Below are positions 43,736 to 53,190 of a stretch of 58,485 nucleotides of DNA, piece after piece. Numbering within the stretch: position 1 is the first letter of the stretch; every line of letters starts with the position of its first letter. The translations under genes were made by a program, and so were the position numbers. Source of the DNA: Prolixibacteraceae bacterium (lineage in GTDB: Bacteria; Bacteroidota; Bacteroidia; Bacteroidales; Prolixibacteraceae); contig WTWZ01000024.1 of NCBI GenBank assembly GCA_009773765.1, positions 92,049 to 150,533 on the forward strand, in the 5' to 3' direction. Below the pieces are notes generated by a model, which saw only the letters and a list, made by a program, of their open reading frames with translations, was not told the DNA's origin and did not search any database.

Positions 43736-44773
43736 ATGAATCAAAAATTAAGATTTCCTGCCGAATGGGAAAAACAGTCATTCCTTCAACTTACTTTTCC
43801 GCATCAGGAAAGTGATTGGTCTTATATTTTGGATGAAGTAACTGCCTGTTTTGTCGAAATCATTGAAACCGCTGCAAGGTTTCAGGATGTGCTGGTGGTT
43901 TGCGATAAAGTTGAAAGGGTGAAATCGTTTTTTGATTCCACTCAAAACATCTTTTTTGTTCAGGCTGAATCAAACGATACCTGGGCCCGCGACCACGGTG
44001 GAATTACTGTTGTTGATAATGGAAATGCAGTTATTCATGATTATATTTTTAATGGTTGGGGTAATAAATTTGATGCCGGATTAGACAATCAAATCACAAA
44101 AAAACTTTACGATAAAGGGATTTTTGAAAATTGCAGCTTCAGAACTTTCGAATTGGTTTTGGAGGGTGGTTCACTCGAAAGCGATGGTAAGGGAACGATT
44201 TTAACTACTTCAGAATGTTTGCTTTCGAAAAACCGGAACGACCATTTATCGAAATATGAAATTGAACAGCATCTGAAAGAAAATTTTGGCGCTGAGCGAA
44301 TTTTATGGCTCAATCATGGTTATCTGGCTGGTGATGATACAGATTCGCATATTGATACATTGGCCAGGTTTTGCGATGAAAAAACAATTGCTTACGTAGG
44401 TTGTGAAAACCCTGAAGACGAACATTATGAAGCGCTCGGGCAAATGAAAAAGGAGTTGCAAAAATTCAAAGACTTTAAAGGCAAACCATATAAATTAGTT
44501 GAAGTCCCCCTACCCGATGCCTGTTTTGATACCGAGGGAAACCGGCTTCCGGCAACTTATGCCAATTTCGCCATTATAAACGGAGCAGTTTTGGTTCCGG
44601 TTTACGGCGTTTCGCAGGATGAAAAGGCGATGAAAATTCTTCAAAGTTGTTTTCCTGACCGAAAAGTAATTGGCGTAAATTGCAGGATTTTAATTGAACA
44701 ACACGGATCTTTACATTGCGTTACCATGCAATATCCTGAACTGGTTAAATTGAACAAGAAAATAATTAGTTGA
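43736..44773 (+). CDS. aguA: Agmatine deiminase
   Basis: A 345-residue member of the peptidylarginine-deiminase-type amidinotransferase fold. Signature segments: FPAEWEKQSFLQLTFPH at the start, NDTWARDHGGIT (about 80; Asp of the active site), LEGGSLESDGKGT (about 143), WLNHGYLAGDDTDSHIDTLARF (about 191, with His and Asp) and the nucleophile Cys in HGSLHCVTMQ near the C-terminus. It converts agmatine to N-carbamoylputrescine. The amidase gene starts one base after its stop, giving the full two-step agmatine-to-putrescine route for polyamine synthesis. Confidence 0.9.
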   Translation: MNQKLRFPAEWEKQSFLQLTFPHQESDWSYILDEVTACFVEIIETAARFQDVLVVCDKVERVKSFFDSTQNIFFVQAESNDTWARDHGGITVVDNGNAVIHDYIFNGWGNKFDAGLDNQITKKLYDKGIFENCSFRTFELVLEGGSLESDGKGTILTTSECLLSKNRNDHLSKYEIEQHLKENFGAERILWLNHGYLAGDDTDSHIDTLARFCDEKTIAYVGCENPEDEHYEALGQMKKELQKFKDFKGKPYKLVEVPLPDACFDTEGNRLPATYANFAIINGAVLVPVYGVSQDEKAMKILQSCFPDRKVIGVNCRILIEQHGSLHCVTMQYPELVKLNKKIIS

Positions 44774-44774
44774 A

Positions 44775-45659
44775 ATGAATACGATAAAAGCAGGATTGGT
44801 GCAAATGGCGTGCACAACCAACAAAGCTGCCAACATTCAAAAAAGCATTGGCGAAATAAAGAAATGTGCTTCAGCAGGAGCAGAATTGGTAGTTTTACAG
44901 GAACTTCACAGCAGCCTTTATTTTTGCCAGACAGAGGACACCAAAATGTTCGATTTGGCCGAACCGATTCCAGGCCCGTCAACTAAAATCTTCTCGGAAA
45001 CAGCAAAGGAAAATAGTATTGTACTTGTAACCTCATTATTTGAAAAGCGGGCTGCCGGACTTTATCACAACACTGCCGTAGTTTTTGAAAAAGATGGATC
45101 GATTGCCGGAAAGTACCGTAAAATGCACATTCCCGACGACCCGACATATTACGAAAAATTTTATTTCACACCCGGGGATTTGGGGTTCAACCCAATAAAA
45201 ACCTCCGTTGGAAATCTTGGTGTTTTGGTTTGCTGGGATCAGTGGTATCCAGAGGCTGCTCGATTGATGGCGCTGGCGGGGGCAGATATTTTGATTTACC
45301 CCACTGCAATTGGCTGGGAAAGTACCGACAATTCAGATGAAAAAAACAGGCAATTAAATGCCTGGATGATTTCGCAACGCGGACATGCAGTTGCAAACGG
45401 TCTGCCTGTTATTTCGGTTAACAGAACAGGTTTTGAAGCCGATCCATCGGGTGTAACCAAAGGAATTATTTTCTGGGGAAACTCTTTTGTTGCCGGGCCT
45501 CAGGGAGAAATTACCCATCAGTTTTCGGCAGAAAAAGAACAAACTGAAGTTGTTTCTATTGATCTTTTCCGTTCTGAAGATGTCCGCAGAATATGGCCTT
45601 TCCTTCGTGATCGCAGAATTGACGCGTACGATGAAATTTTAAAGCGATTCCGGGATTAA
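44775..45659 (+). CDS. aguB: N-carbamoylputrescine amidase
   Basis: A 294-residue nitrilase-superfamily amidase. The catalytic Glu-Lys-Cys triad is in ELVVLQELHSSLYFC (about residue 42), YRKMHIPDD (about 116) and LVCWDQWYPEAARLMALAGADI (about 154). The flanking TAIGWES and RDRRIDAYDEILKRF at the end match AguB/CPA. It hydrolyses N-carbamoylputrescine to putrescine, ammonia and CO2, downstream of the agmatine deiminase. No arginine decarboxylase lies nearby, so agmatine would come from elsewhere. Confidence 0.93.
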   Translation: MNTIKAGLVQMACTTNKAANIQKSIGEIKKCASAGAELVVLQELHSSLYFCQTEDTKMFDLAEPIPGPSTKIFSETAKENSIVLVTSLFEKRAAGLYHNTAVVFEKDGSIAGKYRKMHIPDDPTYYEKFYFTPGDLGFNPIKTSVGNLGVLVCWDQWYPEAARLMALAGADILIYPTAIGWESTDNSDEKNRQLNAWMISQRGHAVANGLPVISVNRTGFEADPSGVTKGIIFWGNSFVAGPQGEITHQFSAEKEQTEVVSIDLFRSEDVRRIWPFLRDRRIDAYDEILKRFRD

Positions 45660-45669
45660 CATTAAACCC

Positions 45670-45696
45670 AATAATCGCCTGTTCAGATTATTTTTT
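45670..45696 (+). terminator. Terminator after agu operon
   Basis: AATAATC at 45670-45676 pairs with GATTATT at 45686-45692, followed by T residues, about ten bases after aguB. Because it overlaps the end of the convergent ThuA gene, it may act in both directions. Confidence 0.45.
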
Positions 45697-46647
45697 CAAC
45701 ACAAATTTACGACTGGTGGAATTTTCAGAAGTTGGAAAATCGTCAGGGATTGGTATTGTCACTTTTCCAGTTGCAGCCCATTCAACACCGCGAACAAAGG
45801 AGATAATAAAACCTACCCCTTCGCATGAATAATCATCGTGACCAAGCGTGGTGTGAAAAACGCGGCCTTTGCCATAATCCAAAGCCATTAAAATAGGTTC
45901 GTGCCTGTCGGTGGGCGCTTTTCCCGACATATCTTTTCCGGTGGCAAGAATGGTCATGTTTTCTGCCGGACCGCGCAATTTGGCATAACATTCATCTTTT
46001 GTTGTCATCCAAACCTCCGGCATTCCCTTTGTAATCGGATGATTGGCAATACGAACCGTGATTGGGATTAAATGCTCCGGCCCGTGTGCGCCTGCACTAC
46101 CGGGGGTTGTATCACGCACCAATACGCCTTCGTTGGTATAATACACGTAAGGCCCATCTTTTTCATTGCGGTCTCCCCAACCTCCAAGGCCAATCATTTT
46201 GTTGTATTCATACCAGTCAGGAAACGAGTTGTCGGCAGCATGGACCGATACAAAACCACCACCTTTTTTCATGAATTTTTCAAGCGCCTTTTGTGTTTCT
46301 TCAGGCCAGTCAGCGGCTTTCCATCCAAAGTTTGAAACCACCACATCATAGTTTTTGAACGCCGGAATAAAATCAGGATCCGTTTTTGGTTCTTTTAAAT
46401 CCTGTGTTTCACCAACACCTGCTAATGGAAGGAAAGCTTTTTCACGCTCTGCCTTCCATGTAAATTTAGTGCGACAAATATCCACTTCAAACAAACCTGT
46501 TTCTTCAAGGTACTGCTTCATCATAATCGTTGACTTTGGCCAGACTTCGTGGTTGTTTTGTCCATCAACAATAAGAACTTTCAACTTGGCTTCTGCTGAA
46601 ATCGATAGCAGAAAAATGCAAATAATGCCTAAAATACCTGTTTTCAT
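45688..46647 (-). CDS. Secreted ThuA-domain protein
   Basis: A 319-residue ThuA-type glutamine-amidotransferase-like protein with a Sec signal (KTGILGIICIFLLSISAEA). Visible segments are LKVLIVDGQNNHEVWPKST, VSNFGWKAADWPEETQKAL, GGGFVSVHAADNSFPDWYEYNKMIGLGGWGDR, and VFHTTLGHDDYSCEGVGFIISFVRGVEWAATGKV. ThuA proteins are common in Bacteroidota and are thought to act on sugars in the periplasm, although function is mostly unproven. It shares strand with the mutarotase upstream, but with a gap of about 60 bases. Confidence 0.85.
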   Translation of the reverse strand: MKTGILGIICIFLLSISAEAKLKVLIVDGQNNHEVWPKSTIMMKQYLEETGLFEVDICRTKFTWKAEREKAFLPLAGVGETQDLKEPKTDPDFIPAFKNYDVVVSNFGWKAADWPEETQKALEKFMKKGGGFVSVHAADNSFPDWYEYNKMIGLGGWGDRNEKDGPYVYYTNEGVLVRDTTPGSAGAHGPEHLIPITVRIANHPITKGMPEVWMTTKDECYAKLRGPAENMTILATGKDMSGKAPTDRHEPILMALDYGKGRVFHTTLGHDDYSCEGVGFIISFVRGVEWAATGKVTIPIPDDFPTSENSTSRKFVLKK

Positions 46648-46705
46648 ATTAATTTTTAATTTATGTGTTTCAATTTAATAATTTAAGATGGGCAACAAAG
46701 CCTGT

Positions 46706-47611
46706 TTATTCCGCCAAACCAATTATTGCTGATGTTTCATGGCTTTCGCCCGGCGCAAGTTTTATAACATTGTTAAATGCGTTTACTGCTTCAATGCAAA
46801 TAAAAGAGTGAAAACCATCATCCGGGATATCATCAATTTTTCGGCATGTTTCTTCTCCTGGATTCCAGACAGTTGTAACTTTACTTCCTGATTTTGAAAC
46901 CATTATCCTTCTGCCAAACAATGGATCGTGAATGATACAATCGGCTTCTGTATCGTAATAATGCCGGGTTTCAGCCTGTTTAATTTCAAGTCCTGGTGTT
47001 TCATGTATATAATCGCCACCATCGAGCTGATTAAAATATCGAGTATTTTGCAAACCTTCAACCGCAATTTCTTCAATTGAAGAAATATGATAATACGAAT
47101 GAAGCGCACATGTATATTCAAAAGGTAAAGCTGAGATATTGGTTACCTTCAGGGTTACAGTCAGCGTTTTTCCAACAATTACGGTTAATTCTGCACAGAA
47201 ATCAAAGTTCCAGTAGGCTTTGGTTTTTTCAGATGAACAAAGTTGTAACCTGATCAACGTTTCTCCGGTGGGCAGCGGGGCAGTCTCCTGCAAATTCCAG
47301 TACATCAGCCTCACAAAACCATGTTGTGGTTTTGCCGAATCGGTTTTGTGCGGGCCAAACCAGGGAAAACAAACCGGAATTCCCCCACGAATCGGTCTTC
47401 CTTCTTCGTATTTGCTATCAGGGCTCATCCATAAAACAGGCATTGTTTTGTGAGGTTTGAAATTTGTAATATGGCCGCCATACAAGCAAATATCAGCATC
47501 GGCAAACTTGTTTGAAATGGTTATAAAAGCCATATTTTCTTCCAGTTCAGCAATTCCCAATTCGCCCTCAATGCTAAATTTATCGTCTAATTCATCAATA
47601 TTTAATATCAT
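46706..47611 (-). CDS. D-hexose-6-phosphate mutarotase (YeaD-like)
   Basis: A 301-residue galactose-mutarotase-fold protein. The YeaD-type signatures are present: RPIRGGIPVCFPWFGPHKTD (about 78), CALHSYYHISSIEEIAVEGL (His near 168) and GFHSFICIEAVNAFN (Glu near 272). It equilibrates the alpha and beta anomers of hexose-6-phosphates. No signal peptide, so cytoplasmic. Upstream of ThuA on the same strand, but operon membership is uncertain. Confidence 0.88.
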   Translation of the reverse strand: MILNIDELDDKFSIEGELGIAELEENMAFITISNKFADADICLYGGHITNFKPHKTMPVLWMSPDSKYEEGRPIRGGIPVCFPWFGPHKTDSAKPQHGFVRLMYWNLQETAPLPTGETLIRLQLCSSEKTKAYWNFDFCAELTVIVGKTLTVTLKVTNISALPFEYTCALHSYYHISSIEEIAVEGLQNTRYFNQLDGGDYIHETPGLEIKQAETRHYYDTEADCIIHDPLFGRRIMVSKSGSKVTTVWNPGEETCRKIDDIPDDGFHSFICIEAVNAFNNVIKLAPGESHETSAIIGLAE

Positions 47612-47900
47612 TTTTAGCTATATTTTTTTGTTATGATTCTTGTAATTAACTTAAAATGGTAATTAAACAATTCGTACAAATGTTAAACGGCACAAGGTAA
47701 CAATCATTTTAATTCATTGTTGTCTGGTAAACCGGAAATGTTTATGTTTAATTTATTGTTTGCATAATCGGGCAAAATATCTCTGTTTTCCAATATAAAT
47801 AAAAAGTAAAATAACTGTTGTTTAACATACAAATATTCTTCAGATTGCCAGTCCCGTTTTTGATATTTGTCAATCAAAACACATTAAAAAACAATATCTT

Positions 47901-48335
47901 ATGAAACTCAAAACAATTATTCTTGTTTTTACAGCAATTTCCTTACTTGGTTTTAAAACTGAGAAAACAAAACTAAACGGAACTTACAAAATTGTGAGCG
48001 AGGAAATCGTCATAAATGGTGAGAGTTCTTTTACCCTAAAGAATGACAATAACAGTGGCCTGAAAACCTGGTCAGACAAGTATTTTATGTTTATCAGCAG
48101 TAGTGTAAACGGGTCTCAAATATCTCATTCATTTGGAGGTGGAACATATAATCTGTCGGGTAATGAATATACCGAACAATGTGATTATCATGTTGCACCA
48201 AACTTCCGGGGCATAACTTTAAAACTTCATCTTGAAATAAAAGGCGATACCGTTATTCAGATTTATCCTTGTGATGACAGCCATTATTACGACATAAACA
48301 ATTGCGTAATCCAGAAATATGTGAGGGTGGATTAA
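47901..48335 (+). CDS. Small secreted lipocalin-like protein
   Basis: A 144-residue protein with a likely Sec signal (KLKTIILVFTAISLLGF) followed by a beta-rich domain starting LNGTYKIVSEEIVINGES, similar in outline to lipocalin-like proteins of Bacteroidota. Repeated strands such as YFMFISSSVNGSQISHSFGGGTY and TYNLSGNEYTEQCDYHV are visible. Cys residues near the end could form a disulfide. No family is firmly recognised. Confidence 0.6.
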   Translation: MKLKTIILVFTAISLLGFKTEKTKLNGTYKIVSEEIVINGESSFTLKNDNNSGLKTWSDKYFMFISSSVNGSQISHSFGGGTYNLSGNEYTEQCDYHVAPNFRGITLKLHLEIKGDTVIQIYPCDDSHYYDINNCVIQKYVRVD

Positions 48336-48734
48336 ACCGTAAAGTCATTTATAATCTGATTCATATTATTGATATAAATTCAATTTCAAAACCATTTATC
48401 AGAAGTTTGTATCGCTCTTTTACAAAAGGCGAAATGCAGTAATTTTTACCCAATGGGTAATACTACCTGAATTTTTGAAATGATTTGGATGAAAACTTAT
48501 CCTGGTTTATTTTGCATTCATAAACATGCACTTCTTCGCCTGAGCCTTTTACTACAAAATCCATTTCATTTTGAAGTTTATCCTGCCAGTAAAATACTTC
48601 ACCATACTTTACACGAAGCATGTCCAGAACCAAATCAAAAGAAAATTTACCATTAGAATTTTTGAGTCAACGATTGATTCAAGATGATAAAAAAGTATAG
48701 TTCACCCGCTTTACAGTTGATAATGAACGGTTCA
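48336..48734. other. Intergenic region with gene remnant
   Basis: Beyond the remnant annotated below, this stretch has TTACCCAATGGGTAA (48446-48460), a 15-bp inverted repeat, and AT-rich sequence. No intact gene is seen. Confidence 0.5.
48463..48666 (-). pseudogene. C-terminal remnant of DUF4143-type AAA ATPase
   Basis: A minus-strand frame of about 67 codons, LKNSNGKFSFDLVLDMLRVK, then YGEVFYWQDKLQNEMDFVVK and HVYECKINQDKFSSKSFQKF, resembles the C-terminal nuclease-like DUF4143 domain of ATPases common in Bacteroidota (W-x-x-x-x-x-EvDFvv and E-x-K). A stop lies immediately upstream, and no ATPase domain is left. Confidence 0.5.
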
Positions 48735-50822
48735 TTATTTTACCAGCACCAGGTTCTGAATAAAAAACTCCATCATCCTCTCCGCTGAAACGGCAGTGTG
48801 GCCGCGGTCGGGGCCAACCTGAACCTCGAAGCTTTTGCCAGCTTTTTGAAGTGCCTGGATCAATTGCAGCGAGTTCGACGGGTGAACGTTATTGTCCGAA
48901 GTTCCGTAATAAATCATCAGTTTTCCTTCTAAGTTGGGCGCATATTTCAGCACGCTTGTCAGTTCGTAGCCTTCAAGGTTGGCATCCAGCAGGTTCATGT
49001 AACGTTCGGTGTAAATGTTATCGTAGTTGCGCCAGTCCATCACACCCGAGTTGGCAACCGCTGCATGAAAAACATCGGGAAAACGCAGCAGACACATGGC
49101 AGAAGTGGTCCCGCCAAACGAAGTCCCGTAAATCCCCACCCTGCTTTTATCGAAATACGGGCGGTTGTACAACGATTTTACACCTTCTGCAAAATCATCC
49201 ATTTCGGCATAACCCAGTTTACCATAAATCTGGTCCATAATTGCTTTCCCCTTTCCACCCACATTGCGGCCGTCGATGGAAGCCACCAGAAAACCATATT
49301 CGGTCAGCGCATTCGGATTTACAAAGGTTTCGCGGAATTCATTGGTTTCCGGGCCGCCATAATTGCTCACCAGCAGCGGGTATTTTTTTTCAGGGCCGAA
49401 GTTGGAAGGAAAATGAAGCAACCCGTGCAGTTGGGTTTTTCCATCGACAGAGGTAAAAGTAAAGGCTTCCACTTTTTTCAGGCCGAGTTCGTTGAATTTG
49501 GTCATATCAGAACCTGCCAGTTTGGAAACTGGCCGTCCCTTGTCGTCGAGAAGCTGAGTAAAGGGCGGAATATTGTGCGTTTGCGCCACATCGATAAAAT
49601 ATTTTCCATCAGGTGAAATATCAACCGAATGGTTGTAAGCAGGGTCAGTTAAACGCACTTCGCCGGTGCCGTCGAGTTTCACGCGGTGAAGTTGAAGCTT
49701 CATGTGGTTGTCGCCGCTGCGGGCCATGTAATAAAGTAACCCGGATTTTTCATCAATCTTTTTAATACCCGCCACTTCAAACGGGTGATTGGTTAACACA
49801 GCAATTTGTTTTCCGCTTAAATCGTACAACAGGTAGTTTTTAAACCCGGTCCGTTCTGATGTCCAGATAAACCGTTTGTTATCGCTTAAAAACTGAAATT
49901 CAGGAGAATTGGTGGTATAACTGGGCAACCATTCCTCGCGGACAATAACACGACACTTTCCGGTTTCAGAATTGGCTGCCGTCCACTCCATTAAATTCTG
50001 TCTGCGGTTGGTGCGGTGAAAAAGCAATTCAGTTCCATCGGGCGACCACTGAATATCGTAAATGTAATGCCCCAAAACATCGTCGGTCATCGGTTTTCCA
50101 TCGCGAACATCAACAGTTACCGTTTTTTTCGATTCCAAATCATAAATCATTAAACCCACAACTGGATTAACCGCGCCAACTTTTGTGTAAGGTTCAACCT
50201 CAAGCGAATCGTAAATCTCGGTTTGTTTGTATTGGAGGTAATAATCTCGGACTTTGGTTAAATCGAACGAATAAAACGCCAGTTTTTTGCTGTCGGGCGA
50301 CCACCACATTGCAGTTGTTTGCGCCAGTTCCTCTCCATAAACCCAGGTTGCCGAGCCATATTTAACTCTTTTAGTCTCCGAACCTTCCTCAGTAACGGCA
50401 AATTCATTTTCGCCATCCATGCCGCTGATATAAACATTTCCATCGCAGTAAGTGGCTTTGCTTTTCCCATTGGGCGCATTGGCAAAAGTGTATTGGCGGC
50501 CACGTTCGGGGCGGCCTGCATACATTCTGCGGTAATGAGCCATTGGCGGTTCTTCTCTTTCGGCTTCACCCAATTCAACCGTTTTTTTTGTTTTTATATC
50601 AAACTGTAAACGTTTTCCATTATAACAGTACTCAAACGATTTCCCATCATCAGCCCACTTCACCGAAATTTGCCCCGGCTTTACAGAACCCCTGATTTGG
50701 GGCGCAATTTCCTTGTACCGCCCGTAACCGGGCATTTCTTTTATCCATTGCTGGGCTGATGTTGTAATTGTAAAAACAATAGAAAGGCCAATGGAGATAT
50801 ATAAACAGGGAAAACTCTTCAT
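48735..50822 (-). CDS. S9 family prolyl/dipeptidyl peptidase (DPP4-like)
   Basis: A 695-residue secreted serine peptidase (signal MKSFPCLYISIGLSIVFTITTSAQ). The N-terminal two-thirds are a DPP-IV-type propeller; the C-terminal alpha/beta hydrolase carries the nucleophile in GIYGTSFGGTTSA (about 555), Asp in YYGTSDNNVHPSN (about 650) and His in GPDRGHTAVSAE (about 680). Such enzymes cleave dipeptides or tripeptides after Pro or Ala from peptide N-termini in the periplasm. It is divergent from another S9 peptidase at 50.9 kb, a shared peptide-utilisation region. Confidence 0.9.
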   Translation of the reverse strand: MKSFPCLYISIGLSIVFTITTSAQQWIKEMPGYGRYKEIAPQIRGSVKPGQISVKWADDGKSFEYCYNGKRLQFDIKTKKTVELGEAEREEPPMAHYRRMYAGRPERGRQYTFANAPNGKSKATYCDGNVYISGMDGENEFAVTEEGSETKRVKYGSATWVYGEELAQTTAMWWSPDSKKLAFYSFDLTKVRDYYLQYKQTEIYDSLEVEPYTKVGAVNPVVGLMIYDLESKKTVTVDVRDGKPMTDDVLGHYIYDIQWSPDGTELLFHRTNRRQNLMEWTAANSETGKCRVIVREEWLPSYTTNSPEFQFLSDNKRFIWTSERTGFKNYLLYDLSGKQIAVLTNHPFEVAGIKKIDEKSGLLYYMARSGDNHMKLQLHRVKLDGTGEVRLTDPAYNHSVDISPDGKYFIDVAQTHNIPPFTQLLDDKGRPVSKLAGSDMTKFNELGLKKVEAFTFTSVDGKTQLHGLLHFPSNFGPEKKYPLLVSNYGGPETNEFRETFVNPNALTEYGFLVASIDGRNVGGKGKAIMDQIYGKLGYAEMDDFAEGVKSLYNRPYFDKSRVGIYGTSFGGTTSAMCLLRFPDVFHAAVANSGVMDWRNYDNIYTERYMNLLDANLEGYELTSVLKYAPNLEGKLMIYYGTSDNNVHPSNSLQLIQALQKAGKSFEVQVGPDRGHTAVSAERMMEFFIQNLVLVK

Positions 50823-50905
50823 TTTAATTTGTAATTTATGTTCATTAAATTAGCGCTAAACTTAACTTCGCAAGTTGAAAAAACAAAACATAAACATATA
50901 TTTTT

Positions 50906-50913
50906 TAATTTTG
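50906..50913 (+). promoter_or_regulatory. -7 promoter box for S9A peptidase
   Basis: TAATTTTG matches TAnnTTTG, 22 bases before the ATG at 50936. It lies in the 113-bp divergent region between the two S9 peptidases. Confidence 0.45.
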
Positions 50914-50935
50914 CCACACTTTAAAATCATTCAAA

Positions 50936-53005
50936 ATGAAAACAAATTCATTAATACTGTTAATCATAGCCTTTGTTTCGTTCACAACATTTGCACAGAA
51001 AGACAAATACCTTTGGCTTGAAGACGTGGAAAACCCTAAAGCCCTTGAGTGGGTTAAACAATGGAACGAAAAATCGCTCTCGGTTTTGAAGGGCCACAAA
51101 AATTACCAGGCGGTTTATGATAAAAATCTCGAAATCTACAATTCAGATGAAAGAATTCCAGAACCAGCCATTTACGGCAATTTTGTTTTTAATTTCTGGC
51201 AGGATAAATCCAATCCACGCGGCATTTGGCGAAGAATTCCGGCTGAAGATTACATACAGGGAAAAACAAACTGGGAAATCCTGCTCGATATCGACCAACT
51301 TTCGGTAAAAGACGGTGAAAAATGGGTTTTTAAGGGGGCGGTGGGCCTTTTCCCAAAATACAACCGTTTTCTTGTAAGCCTTTCGCGGGGCGGCGGAGAT
51401 GCAGTTGTTACAAATGAATTTGATGCAACTGCCAAATCATTTGTAGAAAACGGTTTTTACCTGCCCGAAGCCAAAGGCGGCGCCAGTTGGATTGATGAAA
51501 ACACGCTTATGGTTTCAACTGATTTTGGCGATGGAATGACTACTTCTGGTTACCCTAAAAAGGTAAAAATATGGAAACGCGGAACTGCACTCAAAGATGC
51601 CAAACTGGTTTTCGAGGGGAGTGAAACCGATATGGGAACCTGGGGAATGAGCGAGATTAAAGAGCATAAAACTTACCGGATTATCACTCAAAGAACATCA
51701 TTTTATTCAGGCAGTTACCATGTGGTTGAAAATGAAAAACTGATTAAAGCTGAACTTCAGGAAGATGCTGTATTATCGGGAATTTTTAACGACATGGTTA
51801 TTCTTGAACTGAAATCGGATTGGGAAACCGGAGGAAAAACCTGGAAACAGGGCTCTGTACTGAGCATTCCATACAACGATTTAATCACCGGAAAAAAGAA
51901 CTTCGAACTGATTGTGCTCCCCGACGAACGTTCAAGTGTAACCAGCATTTCCACCACCAAAAATGTTTTGCTTGTGAATATGCTGAATAACGTTAAAAGC
52001 GAATTATACAAATTTACCTGGGAAAACGGCTGGAAAACGGAGAAAATGAATGCCCCTGAATTTGGGAACATTACGATGAGCGCAACCGATGAAAACAGCG
52101 ACAAATTCTTTTTCTACTTCACCAATTTCCTCGAACCTTCAACCCTTTTTTTTGGCGATGCGACAACAGGGGAATTAAAAAAAGTAAAATCGCTTCCTTC
52201 ATTCTTCCCTACCGAAAAATATCAGGTACAGCAATTTGAAGCTGTTTCAAAGGACGGGACTAAAATTCCATATTTCGTTGTGAACCTGAAAGAGATGAAA
52301 TATACCGGCAACAACCCCACCCTTTTGTATGCTTATGGCGGCTTCGAAATTCCGATGTTGCCCAGCTACAATTCCGTTACCGGAACCGCCTGGCTTGAAA
52401 ATGGCGGAGTTTATGTGCTGGCAAATATTCGGGGAGGTGGCGAATTTGGCCCCAGTTGGCACCAGGCCGGATTGAAGAAAAACCGCCAGCGTGTGTTTGA
52501 CGATTTTCATGCTGTGGCCGAAAGTTTAATTGATAAGAAAATAACCTCTCCAAAAAAATTGGGAATTTTTGGTGGAAGCAACGGTGGCCTGCTCGTGGGC
52601 GTGGCATACACCCAACGCCCGGATTTGTATGGGGCAGTGGTTTGTGCTGTGCCTCTGTTCGATATGAAACGCTACAACAAACTGTTGGCAGGCGCCAGTT
52701 GGATGGCAGAATACGGAAACCCCGACATACCGGAAGATTGGGAATACATCAGCAAATATTCGCCCTACCAGAATATTAAACCAGGAATGAATTACCCCGA
52801 GGTTTTCTTTACCACTTCAACCCGTGACGACCGCGTACATCCGGGACATGCGCGAAAAGCAGTGGCTAAAATGGATGAACTGGGCTACAAGGTTTATTAT
52901 TTCGAAAATACAGAAGGCGGTCACGCCGGCGCTTCAACCAACGAACAACGCGCACAGATGTATGCACTGATTTATGCTTATTTACAGATGAAACTGATGG
53001 ATTGA
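50936..53005 (+). CDS. Secreted prolyl oligopeptidase family S9A
   Basis: A 689-residue peptidase with a Sec signal (KTNSLILLIIAFVSFTTFAQ). The N-terminus KDKYLWLEDVENPKALEWVKQWNEK is typical of S9A; a seven-bladed propeller follows. The catalytic domain has LGIFGGSNGGLLVGVAYTQRPDLYGAVVC (Ser near 544), STRDDRVHPGHA (Asp near 627) and GGHAG (His near 661). S9A enzymes cleave Pro-containing peptides up to about 30 residues long. Together with the divergent DPP4-like gene it would complete breakdown of Pro-rich oligopeptides. Confidence 0.92.
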   Translation: MKTNSLILLIIAFVSFTTFAQKDKYLWLEDVENPKALEWVKQWNEKSLSVLKGHKNYQAVYDKNLEIYNSDERIPEPAIYGNFVFNFWQDKSNPRGIWRRIPAEDYIQGKTNWEILLDIDQLSVKDGEKWVFKGAVGLFPKYNRFLVSLSRGGGDAVVTNEFDATAKSFVENGFYLPEAKGGASWIDENTLMVSTDFGDGMTTSGYPKKVKIWKRGTALKDAKLVFEGSETDMGTWGMSEIKEHKTYRIITQRTSFYSGSYHVVENEKLIKAELQEDAVLSGIFNDMVILELKSDWETGGKTWKQGSVLSIPYNDLITGKKNFELIVLPDERSSVTSISTTKNVLLVNMLNNVKSELYKFTWENGWKTEKMNAPEFGNITMSATDENSDKFFFYFTNFLEPSTLFFGDATTGELKKVKSLPSFFPTEKYQVQQFEAVSKDGTKIPYFVVNLKEMKYTGNNPTLLYAYGGFEIPMLPSYNSVTGTAWLENGGVYVLANIRGGGEFGPSWHQAGLKKNRQRVFDDFHAVAESLIDKKITSPKKLGIFGGSNGGLLVGVAYTQRPDLYGAVVCAVPLFDMKRYNKLLAGASWMAEYGNPDIPEDWEYISKYSPYQNIKPGMNYPEVFFTTSTRDDRVHPGHARKAVAKMDELGYKVYYFENTEGGHAGASTNEQRAQMYALIYAYLQMKLMD

Positions 53006-53027
53006 TTAATTAACTGGTTGACTAAAA

Positions 53028-53152
53028 AGGTTGACTAAAAAGTAAACTTTCATAGTTACTTGTCATGTTGAGTGTAACCGAAACATCTGTTTTTCAATGA
53101 AATAGATTTTTCACTAAGTTCGAAATAACAAGTTAAAGAGAGTTTTTAGTCA
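53028..53152. repeat. MITE/REP-like nested inverted repeat
   Basis: The outer ends GGTTGACTAAAAA and TTTTTAGTCAGCC are inverted with one mismatch. Inside, ACTTGTCATGTTGAG and TTCGAAATAACAAGT pair imperfectly. The inner part contains the phrase TGTCATGTTGAG / GAAACATCT found in dispersed Bacteroidota repeats. No ORF. A related fragment is near 3875. Confidence 0.5.
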
Positions 53153-53190
53153 GCCTCTAAAAATATTTTATATTTTAAAAAAATAAACTG

